Positions 1 to 6,024 of a stretch of DNA of 35,970 nt are shown here, in pieces. The position numbers and the translations under genes are program-made. The stretch's first letter is position 1. Each line of letters starts with the position of its first letter. Source of the stretch: Chitinophagaceae bacterium (lineage in GTDB: Bacteria; Bacteroidota; Bacteroidia; Chitinophagales; Chitinophagaceae); assembly GCA_947447465.1 (NCBI GenBank), contig CANFKE010000041.1, positions 1 through 35,970 of the forward strand, read 5' to 3'. The notes below the pieces were generated by a model. It was not told where the DNA came from. It saw only the letters and a program-made list of their open reading frames with translations, and searched no databases.

Positions 1-1
1 C

Positions 2-61
2 AACAATATGCGCATAGCATCGGTAGCGCTGGCCAACATGCCGCAAACAGAAGATTATTAA
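2..61 (+). CDS. 3' end of an upstream gene (partial)
   Basis: An open frame entering from the left edge ends in TAA at 59-61, 8 bases before the ATG of the ABC permease, so it is probably the end of the preceding gene in the same operon. Only 19 codons are visible and they show no recognisable domain. In this phylum MacB-type permeases often follow an HlyD/TolC or ABC ATPase gene, but nothing here identifies which. The same bases are also open in the permease frame, so the call rests on spacing alone. Confidence 0.35.
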   Translation, partial: NNMRIASVALANMPQTEDY

Positions 62-69
62 CAGAGCTT

Positions 70-1290
70 ATGAAAATAGTATCGCTGATAAGGATAGCCT
101 TCAAAGCTATATTGCGCAACAAATTGAGGGCATTTCTGACAATGCTGGGCATCATAATAGGAGTAGCTTCTGTTATTACGATGATGTCGATAGGGGAAGG
201 ATCGAAGCAGAGCATACAATCATCATTGTCTGACATGGGATCGAATATGATAACCGTAATGCCATCGAGCAATATACCCGGTGGTGTGCAGGTGCAGGGT
301 AGCGCGATGCAGACACTGAAGGAAGAGGATGTAAAGGCGATAATGAAAGGTGCCACACATATCAATGGTCTATCGCCGGGGGTATCGACCAGTGGGCAGG
401 CTATAAAGGGGGCGCTGAACTGGCCATCTAATATGCAAGGTGTAGGAACAGACTATATAGCGATAAGAAAACTAAATGTGAAGGAGGGCATAGCATTCAG
501 CGAAACAGATGTAACCACAGCGGCCAAAGTATGCCTGTTGGGTAAGACGGTGGTAAACAACCTCTTTGCGACTAATGAGAATCCGGTAGGGCAGATCATC
601 AGGTTCAATAACATACCACTTCAAGTGATAGGTGTGCTTGCGGAGAAGGGGCAAAGCTCATTCGGGCAGGACCAGGACGATATAATACTAGCACCATATA
701 CGACTGTACAGAAGCGGATAATGGCTACAACCTACCTGCAGAGTATATATGCATCGGCCAAAAGTGAGGCAGAATCTGATGCGGCAACAGAAGAGATAAC
801 GCAGATACTACGAGAACGGCACAAACTGAGAAGTGATGAGAAGGATGATTTTGCAGTGCGGACACAGGCTGAGCTGATAAAGACGCTGAGTGCTACGAGT
901 GGTGTGCTTACCATACTACTGACGGTTATAGCAGGCATATCATTACTGATAGGAGGGATCGGTATAATGAACATAATGTACGTGTCTGTAACCGAACGAA
1001 CGAAGGAGATAGGGCTGCGGATGGCCATTGGCGCGAAGGGTGGTGATATACTACTGCAGTTTTTGATAGAGGCGGTGATGCTGAGTGTAACGGGTGGCGT
1101 GATAGGTGTGGTGATAGGTGTATCGCTTTCGCTACTGATTCCTTTGTTGCTGTCGTGGCCTGCGGTGATCTCCAGTTCCTCTATCATCCTCTCTTTTCTG
1201 GTATGTGCGGCTACAGGAGTCTTCTTTGGTTATTATCCGGCTCGTAATGCATCTGCTTTGGATCCTATAGAAGCATTAAGATATGAATAG
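70..1290 (+). CDS. MacB/FtsX-type ABC transporter permease
   Basis: Inner-membrane permease of the MacB/LolC/FtsX superfamily (type VII ABC transporters), which couples a separate ATPase to periplasmic mechanotransmission for export of peptides, antibiotics or lipoproteins. Residues 1-45 show the family signature: an amphipathic IRIAFKAILRNKLRAFLTMLG stretch cut by the first membrane helix and followed by IGEGSKQSI. A periplasmic MacB_PCD domain occupies about 45-270, and three C-terminal helices of the FtsX fold carry the TERTKEIGLRMAIGA motif around 310-325. It ends ASALDPIEALRYE, typical of these permeases. The 406 aa length fits a permease-only subunit: no Walker motifs are present, so the ATPase must be encoded elsewhere, probably just upstream. 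The stop overlaps the next open frame. Substrate cannot be told from sequence. Confidence 0.93.
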   Translation: MKIVSLIRIAFKAILRNKLRAFLTMLGIIIGVASVITMMSIGEGSKQSIQSSLSDMGSNMITVMPSSNIPGGVQVQGSAMQTLKEEDVKAIMKGATHINGLSPGVSTSGQAIKGALNWPSNMQGVGTDYIAIRKLNVKEGIAFSETDVTTAAKVCLLGKTVVNNLFATNENPVGQIIRFNNIPLQVIGVLAEKGQSSFGQDQDDIILAPYTTVQKRIMATTYLQSIYASAKSEAESDAATEEITQILRERHKLRSDEKDDFAVRTQAELIKTLSATSGVLTILLTVIAGISLLIGGIGIMNIMYVSVTERTKEIGLRMAIGAKGGDILLQFLIEAVMLSVTGGVIGVVIGVSLSLLIPLLLSWPAVISSSSIILSFLVCAATGVFFGYYPARNASALDPIEALRYE

Positions 1291-1312
1291 CGGACAAATA
1301 ATAGACAGCGTG

Positions 1313-2224
1313 ATGAAGGTTAGAATAAGGTTGTGGTGTGTATTGTTGGGTGGGCTGTATAGCTGCATGTCAGGGTGTGCATCATCCAGGCAGGTAAAGG
1401 AGATTGGATGGAATAGTCATAAGATAGTGGTGGATGGTAAGAATAATGATTGGGAGTTGCCCTATGGCTGCAGCAGTAAGGAGCACAAGTTACAGTATGA
1501 TATAGCCAATGACAGCCTTACACTGTACCTGACATTGAAGACCAGTAATGATGTAACTGCATATAAAATAAGTAAAGCAGGGTTGTATATATACATAGAC
1601 ACTGCAGGAGGGCGATCGGAACAGATGCAGTTAATGTGTCTGGTAGTTGATACTAAGGCAGGGAAGAATGACAAAAGTGATTTGTTTCCCGGGAACAGCA
1701 TGATGCCTATGATCAATGATACACTGCCAATTTCTCCGGGTATCCGGGCAACTAATTCCGATTCACTAATTGTAGGTCAGGTATTTGCGTCGGGGTTTGC
1801 CAGGTGCAATGGTGCATATACGGGGCAACTGAAGAGCAAATGCCAACTACAGGTGGCTGCCTCAATTAATGATTTTGGTGAAATGGTATGGGAACTGGCA
1901 ATACCATATGACATGCTGGGGATTGGTATAGCTGCAGTAAAGGAGGTAAGTATATGCATAGCGATGAATGCGCTGCAAGAGGGCGACCGTCCTTTAACCG
2001 CAATGATAGGCCCTGTGCCGTCTATGCGAAGACCACCTGATGGCGGAGGAGGAAGAGGTATGAGCAATCCTGGCAGTGGAGAACTGCCACCAAATGCCGG
2101 GCGGGAAGATCCGGAAAACAGCGACGTTCAGTTTAACAATCAGGCAAGAATAGACGATCTGGACAGGCTTACAAAGGAAGTACATATATGGCGCCGGGTG
2201 AAACTGACCTGCGGGGTGAAATAA
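1313..2224 (+). CDS. Predicted lipoprotein with CBM9-like N-terminal region
   Basis: Function unknown. The open frame extends up to 1283, overlapping the permease stop, but ATG 1313 gives a clean lipoprotein signal peptide (MKVRIRLWCVLLGGLYSC... with candidate lipobox cysteines 18 and 22), so it is preferred; the protein is then 303 aa. After the signal, the pattern WNSHKIVVDGKNNDWELP followed by a YDIANDSLTLYL strand resembles the start of carbohydrate-binding CBM9/DOMON-like beta-sandwich domains often found in Bacteroidota outer-membrane proteins. Near residues 240-280 there is a Pro/Gly-rich low-complexity stretch (RRPPDGGGGRG). It is translationally close to the ABC permease and is likely cotranscribed, which suggests an envelope role. 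CBM9 similarity is by eye only. Confidence 0.75.
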   Translation: MKVRIRLWCVLLGGLYSCMSGCASSRQVKEIGWNSHKIVVDGKNNDWELPYGCSSKEHKLQYDIANDSLTLYLTLKTSNDVTAYKISKAGLYIYIDTAGGRSEQMQLMCLVVDTKAGKNDKSDLFPGNSMMPMINDTLPISPGIRATNSDSLIVGQVFASGFARCNGAYTGQLKSKCQLQVAASINDFGEMVWELAIPYDMLGIGIAAVKEVSICIAMNALQEGDRPLTAMIGPVPSMRRPPDGGGGRGMSNPGSGELPPNAGREDPENSDVQFNNQARIDDLDRLTKEVHIWRRVKLTCGVK

Positions 2225-2261
2225 CAATAAGCTGGCATTTGTGTATAAAAATGTCATTTAG

Positions 2262-2292
2262 TTGGTGTGTTTTGTAAATGTTCCTATATTTG
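2262..2292 (+). promoter_or_regulatory. Bacteroidota-type promoter of tRNA-Leu
   Basis: TATATTTG at 2285-2292 matches the -7 consensus TAnnTTTG exactly, and TTGG at 2262-2265 sits 19 bases upstream as a -33 element. The predicted transcript starts about 35 bases before the tRNA. Confidence 0.75.
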
Positions 2293-2332
2293 CACTCCCT
2301 GAAACACAAAGTCAAGGTAACAATATCAAACT

Positions 2333-2416
2333 GCCCAGGTGGCGAAATTGGTAGACGCACTGTGTTCAGGTCGCAGCGTCGGTAACGATGTGCTGGTTCG
2401 AATCCAGTCCTGGGCA
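2333..2416 (+). tRNA. tRNA-Leu (anticodon CAG)
   Basis: An 84-nt cloverleaf with long variable arm. The acceptor stem is GCCCAGG (2333-2339) with CCTGGGC (2409-2415) and discriminator A2416. The D arm contains GGTAGACGC, the anticodon stem CTGTG/CGCAG encloses loop TTCAGGT with anticodon CAG, and the T arm is GCTGG-TTCGAAT-CCAGT. The long variable arm and AGGTGGCGAAATTGGTAGACGC opening are typical of tRNA-Leu. CCA is not encoded. The 3' end of this gene is duplicated at 4817-4832. Confidence 0.97.
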
Positions 2417-2420
2417 CAAA
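2405..2420 (+). repeat. attachment-like direct repeat, left copy (tRNA 3' end)
   Basis: CAGTCCTGGGCACAAA, covering the T-stem end, the 3' acceptor strand and four bases beyond, recurs exactly at 4817-4832. A duplicated tRNA 3' end is the usual scar of site-specific integration into a tRNA gene. Confidence 0.8.
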
Positions 2421-2466
2421 TCAGTAAACAGTGTGAGCGAACAGCGAACAGTGTTTACTGATTTTT
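2418..2466 (+). terminator. Long hairpin terminator after tRNA-Leu (module copy 1)
   Basis: Arms AAATCAGTAAACA (2418-2430) and TGTTTACTGATTT (2452-2464) pair perfectly over 13 bp and run into a T tract. The 21-nt loop contains GTGAGCGAACAGCGAA, nearly the same as the loop of the hairpin at 4830-4882 although the stems differ completely. Confidence 0.8.
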
Positions 2467-2511
2467 CTGTTTTCTGGCACTGTTTCTGTTTCTTTGCAGC
2501 ACCTTTTCATC

Positions 2512-2862
2512 ATGCTTATATTCGAAAACCTCGAGGTCTACAAAAAGGCTTTCTCTATAAATCAGAAAGTTTATCGCTTCCTAAAACATAATACCTCTAT
2601 AGTGCGGTACATGCGCGACCAGCTTGGCAGGGCAAGTCTTAGTATACAATTGAATATAGCTGAAGGATCCGGAAGATTTGCAAAAAAAGATAGGCGAAAC
2701 TTCTTCGTAATGACAAGGAGTTCTGCTTTAGAATGCGCTTCAATAGTAGAATTTCTGGTCGCAGAACAGGAAATTGCAGTTGAATTCCATCACGAATTGC
2801 GAGGAGGCTACGAGGAGATTTCGAAGATGCTCTACACCATGATCAAAAACCTTGAAGAATAG
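2512..2862 (+). CDS. Four-helix-bundle protein, S23/IVS-like family (copy A)
   Basis: A 116 aa protein of the four-helix-bundle family (TIGR02436) that includes ORFs carried by intervening sequences of 23S rRNA and the Avd accessory protein of diversity-generating retroelements. Diagnostic segments are FENLEVYKKAF at the N-terminus, DQLGRASLSIQLNIAEGSGR in the centre, KDRRNFF, and the C-terminal MLYTMIKNLEE. Family members are small, basic pentamer-forming bundles that probably bind nucleic acid; no precise cellular role is established. The open frame starts earlier with TTG at 2494, but ATG 2512 matches the start of the paralogue at 4944, which has the same length and is about 60 percent identical by hand alignment. 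It lies 95 bases after the tRNA-Leu 3' end and behind a hairpin, the same arrangement as copy B. No reverse transcriptase or rRNA is nearby. Confidence 0.92.
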   Translation: MLIFENLEVYKKAFSINQKVYRFLKHNTSIVRYMRDQLGRASLSIQLNIAEGSGRFAKKDRRNFFVMTRSSALECASIVEFLVAEQEIAVEFHHELRGGYEEISKMLYTMIKNLEE

Positions 2863-2928
2863 ATTATCGCACATCGTTCAAACATCCACAAACTTCCCAG
2901 TTTGTGCTAAAAGATGCCAGAAGATGTT

Positions 2929-2960
2929 AAAAAATCCACTCACTTTCTGTTGGATTTTTT
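2929..2960 (+). terminator. Terminator after four-helix-bundle gene A
   Basis: AAAAAATCCA (2929-2938) pairs with TGGATTTTTT (2951-2960), 10 bp with a 12-nt loop and built-in T tract. A smaller hairpin (CACAAACT/AGTTTGTG, 2887-2906) precedes it. Confidence 0.6.
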
Positions 2961-3013
2961 GATGCATATTTTTACTTTAAGTTATGATCCAACGATTTCT
3001 TAGTTGCCATTAC

Positions 3014-3021
3014 TACATTTG
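3014..3021 (+). promoter_or_regulatory. -7 element upstream of Crp-like gene
   Basis: TACATTTG matches TAnnTTTG exactly and would give a leader of about 30 nt to ATG 3057. No good TTTG -33 element is seen at the usual distance. Confidence 0.45.
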
Positions 3022-3056
3022 CTATTTCTTGGTTGAGACAGAAATGGAAAGGAAAA

Positions 3057-3626
3057 ATGTACGATCAGTTAAAAAAATATTTCAGAGACCGAACAGAAAT
3101 TGACGAGCAGACTCTCGATGAGATTTGTAAGCACTTTAAGCCTATAAAAGCAAAGCGAAATCAGCTATTGCTTATGCAGGGCGATATTTGCAAACATTAT
3201 TACTTTGTAAATAAGGGCTCTCTGAGACTTTTTACCGTAAATAAAGATGGTGTTGAAGGAACAAGATATTTTGCTTTTGAAGGTGCTTTTGGAACAGCCT
3301 TGCCCAGCTTAATTGAACAGACTCCGGCTTTTGAATTTGTGCAGACAATTGAAAAGTCAGAGTTATTGGCGATTTCACGAGATAGTTTTTATCACTTGGT
3401 AGACACCCTGCCACAATTTCAATTTATTTATCGACAAATTTTAGAAATTTCTTTTATTTCAGCACAGAAACGTATCTACGGGTTTCAAGGGTTGGATGGG
3501 TTGGAAAAAGTAAAATGGGTCATGCAATACAATCCTAAATTATTAACAAGGGTATCTAATAAATTAGCGGCTTCATTTTTAGGATTGACCCCATCTACAT
3601 TGAGCAGACTTAAATCACAACTATAA
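3057..3626 (+). CDS. Crp/Fnr-family transcriptional regulator
   Basis: A 189 aa cytoplasmic regulator. Residues about 15-130 form a cyclic-nucleotide-binding beta-barrel (IKAKRNQLLLMQGDICKHYYFVNKGSLRL, then EGTRYFAFEG). The Arg and other phosphate-cassette residues needed for cAMP binding are not evident, as is common in Bacteroidota paralogues. The C-terminal end VSNKLAASFLGLTPSTLSRLKSQL is the recognition helix of a Crp-type HTH. ATG 3057 is preferred over the upstream TTG 3033 because it gives the usual MYDQLKKYF start. The gene lies in AT-rich island DNA and is followed by a remnant of an NmrA-like oxidoreductase gene, a common partner of such regulators, so it may have lost its original target. 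Ligand unknown. Confidence 0.88.
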   Translation: MYDQLKKYFRDRTEIDEQTLDEICKHFKPIKAKRNQLLLMQGDICKHYYFVNKGSLRLFTVNKDGVEGTRYFAFEGAFGTALPSLIEQTPAFEFVQTIEKSELLAISRDSFYHLVDTLPQFQFIYRQILEISFISAQKRIYGFQGLDGLEKVKWVMQYNPKLLTRVSNKLAASFLGLTPSTLSRLKSQL

Positions 3627-3687
3627 AAACCTTGTGATAAGTAAATGTTTAAAAAATTGATAGTGCAGTGCGTTACACCAAAATTTA

Positions 3688-3822
3688 AACTTTAAAGCAA
3701 TTATATTAGTTAGAACATCATCAGGGAAAACAAATTCTTTAATAACAAAAGACTTAATTGAAAAAGACCACTAAGTAAAGATTATAGAAGAAATTTTTTC
3801 ACCAATATATCAACAGCAATAG
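3688..3822 (+). pseudogene. Remnant of NmrA/SDR-like NAD(P)-binding gene
   Basis: One frame reads AIILVRTSSGKTNSLITKDL then IEKDH, stop (3772-3774), VKII. It resembles the N-terminal Rossmann strand-loop-helix of NmrA-type oxidoreductases (ILVTGATGKTGS...LLEKGHEVR), with the Gly-rich loop degraded and a stop where Glu is usual. No start codon is in frame and the frame closes at 3820-3822, so most of the gene is missing. This is a short similarity judged by eye; it could be chance. Confidence 0.4.
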
Positions 3823-3824
3823 CA

Positions 3825-4226
3825 ATGGCGTGGACTTGCCCGAAATGCGAAAGGGAATTAAAAAATCCAAATCAATGGCATAATTGTGTAAAGGTCAGTA
3901 TCGACAGCCTATTTGAGGGTAAATCAGAGGAGTTGGTTTTAGTATTTGATCAATTACTTTCTGCCATAGTTGATTGGGAAGATGTTGCAATTAGTGCTAC
4001 ACAAAATTGTGTTGTTTTTGTACATAATCAAACATTTCTAATCATCAGACCGATGAAAAAGCAATTGGATCTAAAGTTCTACTCCGCAAAAGAACTGGAG
4101 GAATTTCCAATACTCAAAAGCATTTTTTACTCTGGCAAGTATGAAAATCATATCAGAGTTTCAACCTTGGACGATCTAACTCCAACTGTATTCACGTTAA
4201 TCAAGAAATCTTATCAATTACTCTAA
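3825..4226 (+). CDS. DUF5655-domain protein with N-terminal zinc-ribbon-like motif
   Basis: A 133 aa protein of unknown function. The N-terminus MAWTCPKCERELKNPNQWHNC provides Cys5, Cys8, His19 and Cys21, a plausible zinc site. The rest (SIDSLFEGKSEELVLVFDQLL ... FYSGKYENHIRVSTLDDL) has the layout of the DUF5655 domain, which also occurs at the end of some longer Bacteroidota proteins and may bind nucleic acid or another macromolecule. The start at ATG 3825 is supported by the conserved WTCPKC opening. It sits in the AT-rich part of the island between a degraded NmrA-like fragment and a VOC gene, with no obvious shared operon promoter. Confidence 0.8.
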   Translation: MAWTCPKCERELKNPNQWHNCVKVSIDSLFEGKSEELVLVFDQLLSAIVDWEDVAISATQNCVVFVHNQTFLIIRPMKKQLDLKFYSAKELEEFPILKSIFYSGKYENHIRVSTLDDLTPTVFTLIKKSYQLL

Positions 4227-4303
4227 GTAAATTCAAAAACGTTGATATAAGACAACACTAATTGAATGAAAAGCAGTGAAATTTGTCAAAAATTTTTATT
4301 GAA

Positions 4304-4693
4304 ATGGGAATCAAATTACAAACTATCGGTATCGTAGCAACGGATATGGGTAAGACCCTAAACTTTTACCGTACGCTTGGACTGCCTATTCCGGAAGGTT
4401 TAGATGAAGAGTTCAACGTTGATTATGAAACGCCCAGTGGGATCACCTTAGGTTTTTTGTTGGAAGAGGCGGCCAAACAAGCCGACCCTAATTTTAAAAC
4501 CCCGGTTGTAGGCCAAAGTATGAACCTGCAATTTATGGTAGATAGCGCCGCAGAAGTTGATACCGTGTACAACAGACTCATTGCGGCAGGTTATGAAGGT
4601 TATGCAGCCCCGTGGGACGCGTTTTGGGGACAACGCTTTGGCAGGGTAAAGGACCCAGACGGACGAATTGTAAATATCTACGCACATATTTAA
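4304..4693 (+). CDS. VOC-superfamily (glyoxalase/bleomycin-resistance-like) protein
   Basis: A 129 aa single-module VOC protein: MGIKLQTIGIVATDMGKTLNFYRTLGL is the first beta-alpha-beta unit, and QRFGRVKDPDGRIVNIYAHI the last, with the DPDGR turn and terminal metal-site strand typical of the fold. VOC proteins are metalloenzymes or binding proteins (glyoxalases, fosfomycin or bleomycin resistance, dioxygenases); this member's substrate cannot be inferred. The His normally present in the first strand is replaced by Thr, while the second part contributes possible Glu/His ligands, so metal binding is uncertain. ATG 4304 is preferred to TTG 4283. The gene looks less AT-rich than the other island cargo, suggesting a separate origin. 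Confidence 0.88.
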   Translation: MGIKLQTIGIVATDMGKTLNFYRTLGLPIPEGLDEEFNVDYETPSGITLGFLLEEAAKQADPNFKTPVVGQSMNLQFMVDSAAEVDTVYNRLIAAGYEGYAAPWDAFWGQRFGRVKDPDGRIVNIYAHI

Positions 4694-4816
4694 TTCAGAG
4701 TTACCAAGCAATCGTGTCAAATTTGCAAAAAATCTATCTGCTTATCTTGAGGCAGTTTTTCGAATTGAGAAAGTAAATCTCATAAAAGAATTTTCTTATC
4801 AGGTTCGAAGTTTTGT

Positions 4817-4832
4817 CAGTCCTGGGCACAAA
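4817..4832 (+). repeat. attachment-like direct repeat, right copy
   Basis: CAGTCCTGGGCACAAA is identical to 2405-2420 at the end of tRNA-Leu. GGTTCGAA at 4802-4809 additionally echoes the tRNA T loop (2395-2402), with a 7-base rather than 2-base gap before the repeat, so the copy looks like a decayed tRNA 3' end. Confidence 0.8.
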
Positions 4833-4904
4833 AATGGGAAAGGGAGCGGTGAGCGAGAGCGAATCCTCCCTTTCCCATTTTTCCCTCGCTCCCGCTCCCT
4901 TCCC
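4830..4904 (+). other. Purine/pyrimidine hairpin with two exclusive folds (module copy 2)
   Basis: Fold I pairs AAAAATGGGAAAGGGAG (4830-4846) with its perfect complement at 4866-4882, 17 bp with a 19-nt loop containing GTGAGCGAGAGCGAA. Fold II pairs 4836-4857 with 4885-4904 (20 bp with one A and one T bulge). The two share the left arm, so they cannot form together. It may end the preceding transcript, control the downstream four-helix-bundle gene, or be a DNA-level structure. Confidence 0.65.
4877..4892 (+). repeat. 16-nt direct repeat, left copy
   Basis: ATTTTTCCCTCGCTCC recurs exactly at 5923-5938. The pair encloses the second four-helix-bundle gene and the conserved unknown gene at 5380. 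Confidence 0.6.
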
Positions 4905-4943
4905 AGCTCTAGTTTTTGTATATTTATCAGGAAACCTCATTTC

Positions 4944-5294
4944 ATGTTTCCATACGAGAACCTCGAAGTATACAAAAAGGCATATTCGGTTAACCAGATC
5001 GTCTACCGGCTACTGAAAAACAATAAGTCCATCCCCGGTTATGCAAATGATCAATTAGGACGTGCAAGTCTGAGTATAATGCTTAATATTGCGGAGGGCA
5101 GTGCTAAGTTCAGCAACAAAGACAGGCGGAACTTCTACGTTACAGCGAGAGGTTCGACGTTTGAGTGTGCTGCGCTCATTACTTTTCTGAGAGGTGAGAA
5201 TGAAATGGCGACTGAAATGTTTGAGGAACTTAAGAAAGAGTATGATTCGCTATCAAGAATGCTATTTGCAATGATTAGAAATCTGGAGGAGTAA
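4944..5294 (+). CDS. Four-helix-bundle protein, S23/IVS-like family (copy B)
   Basis: A 116 aa paralogue of the protein at 2512, identical at about 70 of 116 positions by hand alignment. Shared blocks include ENLEVYKKA, DQLGRASLSI, LNIAEGS, KDRRNF, and the end MLxxMIxNLEE. As for copy A, the family includes 23S rRNA intervening-sequence ORFs and Avd; the molecular role is unknown. ATG 4944 gives the same length as copy A. It again lies just behind a tRNA-Leu 3'-end sequence and a long hairpin with the same loop motif, so gene and flanking structure appear to have been copied or inserted as a unit. A TATATTTA sequence at 4919-4926 is a possible -7 element. A small terminator follows. Confidence 0.92.
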   Translation: MFPYENLEVYKKAYSVNQIVYRLLKNNKSIPGYANDQLGRASLSIMLNIAEGSAKFSNKDRRNFYVTARGSTFECAALITFLRGENEMATEMFEELKKEYDSLSRMLFAMIRNLEE

Positions 5295-5301
5295 TAGCAA
5301 T

Positions 5302-5322
5302 CCGCTCTCTGAGCGGGTTTTG
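5302..5322 (+). terminator. Terminator after four-helix-bundle gene B
   Basis: CCGCTC (5302-5307) and GAGCGG (5311-5316) form a 6-bp stem with a TCT loop followed by GTTTTG, starting 7 bases after the stop codon. Confidence 0.6.
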
Positions 5323-5363
5323 CTTTATACCGAGACTGGAATATCGAACCAAGCGCCATTTCG

Positions 5364-5371
5364 TATATTTG
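5364..5371 (+). promoter_or_regulatory. -7 element, nearly leaderless gene
   Basis: TATATTTG fits TAnnTTTG exactly and ends 8 bases before ATG 5380, implying a leader of only a few bases. The -33 region is not convincing. Confidence 0.45.
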
Positions 5372-5379
5372 TTCGTAAT

Positions 5380-5826
5380 ATGAACAGGTTAAAGGAGCCA
5401 CTTTATCGGAAATACAATAAGCTCGCAAGAGGCTTCCATCTTAACACTCCAGGTGGAGAATTTCGTCATCAGCGAAATACCAAAGAGCTCAAGAATTTTG
5501 AGGGAGATCATATGTCAATTGGAAGGACGAGAGAAGGTTACGACTATACGCCGCTCTTTAAGTTCTTGTTATCTCGTTTGGGACGAAATTGGGACGAAGT
5601 TTTTTCGGAAGCTTTACAAAGATTGGATAAGCAGGAACCGATATTTTGGCTTGTTGATCTACATTTTAAGGAAGGCGATTATGGAATAGTTAGAATTGGC
5701 GAAAGTTCATATTACTCGAAATTGACCGTTCAAAATGATTTATTAGCGTTAGCTGATGCAGAGGCTACTGCTCCCGATAAAAGGTGCACTTGCTGTACTC
5801 ATACATTTAACGGGATTGCCTACTAA
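5380..5826 (+). CDS. Conserved protein of unknown function with Cys/His tail
   Basis: A 148 aa protein I cannot assign to a named family, though the core DYTPLFKFLLSRLGRNWDEV, LDKQEPIFWLVDLH and VRIGESSYYSKLTV strikes me as a recurrent Bacteroidota hypothetical. The basic N-terminus (FRHQRNTKE) and the C-terminal CTCCTHTFNGIAY motif, with three Cys and one His within seven residues, suggest a metal site. The frame is open from 5320, but ATG 5380 lies just behind a -7 promoter element and gives the natural KEPLYRKYNKLARG start. It is preceded by the terminator of the four-helix-bundle gene, so it is probably its own transcription unit, and it is enclosed by the 16-nt repeats at 4877 and 5923. 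No signal peptide or membrane segment. Confidence 0.75.
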   Translation: MNRLKEPLYRKYNKLARGFHLNTPGGEFRHQRNTKELKNFEGDHMSIGRTREGYDYTPLFKFLLSRLGRNWDEVFSEALQRLDKQEPIFWLVDLHFKEGDYGIVRIGESSYYSKLTVQNDLLALADAEATAPDKRCTCCTHTFNGIAY

Positions 5827-5922
5827 AAGTGTAGTAAATATTTTTCCGCTTATTCCCGTTCCTCCACCAATGAGCCGCTTAATTCACAGATGCGCCTCAA
5901 TACGGTCATTAATTGGTTCGAT

Positions 5923-5938
5923 ATTTTTCCCTCGCTCC
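5923..5938 (+). repeat. 16-nt direct repeat, right copy
   Basis: ATTTTTCCCTCGCTCC, identical to 4877-4892. It is preceded by GGTTCGAT (5915-5922), which again recalls the tRNA T loop, and lies 86 bases before the cyclophilin start. Confidence 0.6.
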
Positions 5939-6024
5939 GTTTTGTTAGCTTAGGTGTATGATACTTGGCAAAACCGGAGATAGAAAAAGAAATACATAAC
6001 TTCGCCGCACAAATAATAAATGAT

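Larger units (their letters stand above)
2417..4832. mobile_element. Putative tRNA-Leu genomic island (about 2.4 kb)
   Basis: The segment is bounded by the tRNA-Leu 3' end and its 16-nt copy at 4817-4832. It carries a hairpin, a four-helix-bundle gene, a Crp-like regulator, an NmrA-like remnant, a DUF5655 gene and a VOC gene. Much of 2870-4260 is visibly richer in A+T than the flanks, which fits acquired DNA. No integrase, transposase or resolvase is present, so it would be a non-autonomous or decayed element, or a cassette mobilised in trans. The second copy is itself followed by another hairpin and four-helix-bundle gene, so tandem insertion or duplication of a module is an alternative to a simple island. 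Confidence 0.6.

Noticed and set aside
4694..4816. Possible coding remnant (NLQKIYLLILRQFFELRKVN) upstream of the right repeat
   Set aside because: Open by chance in AT-rich DNA; no recognisable similarity.
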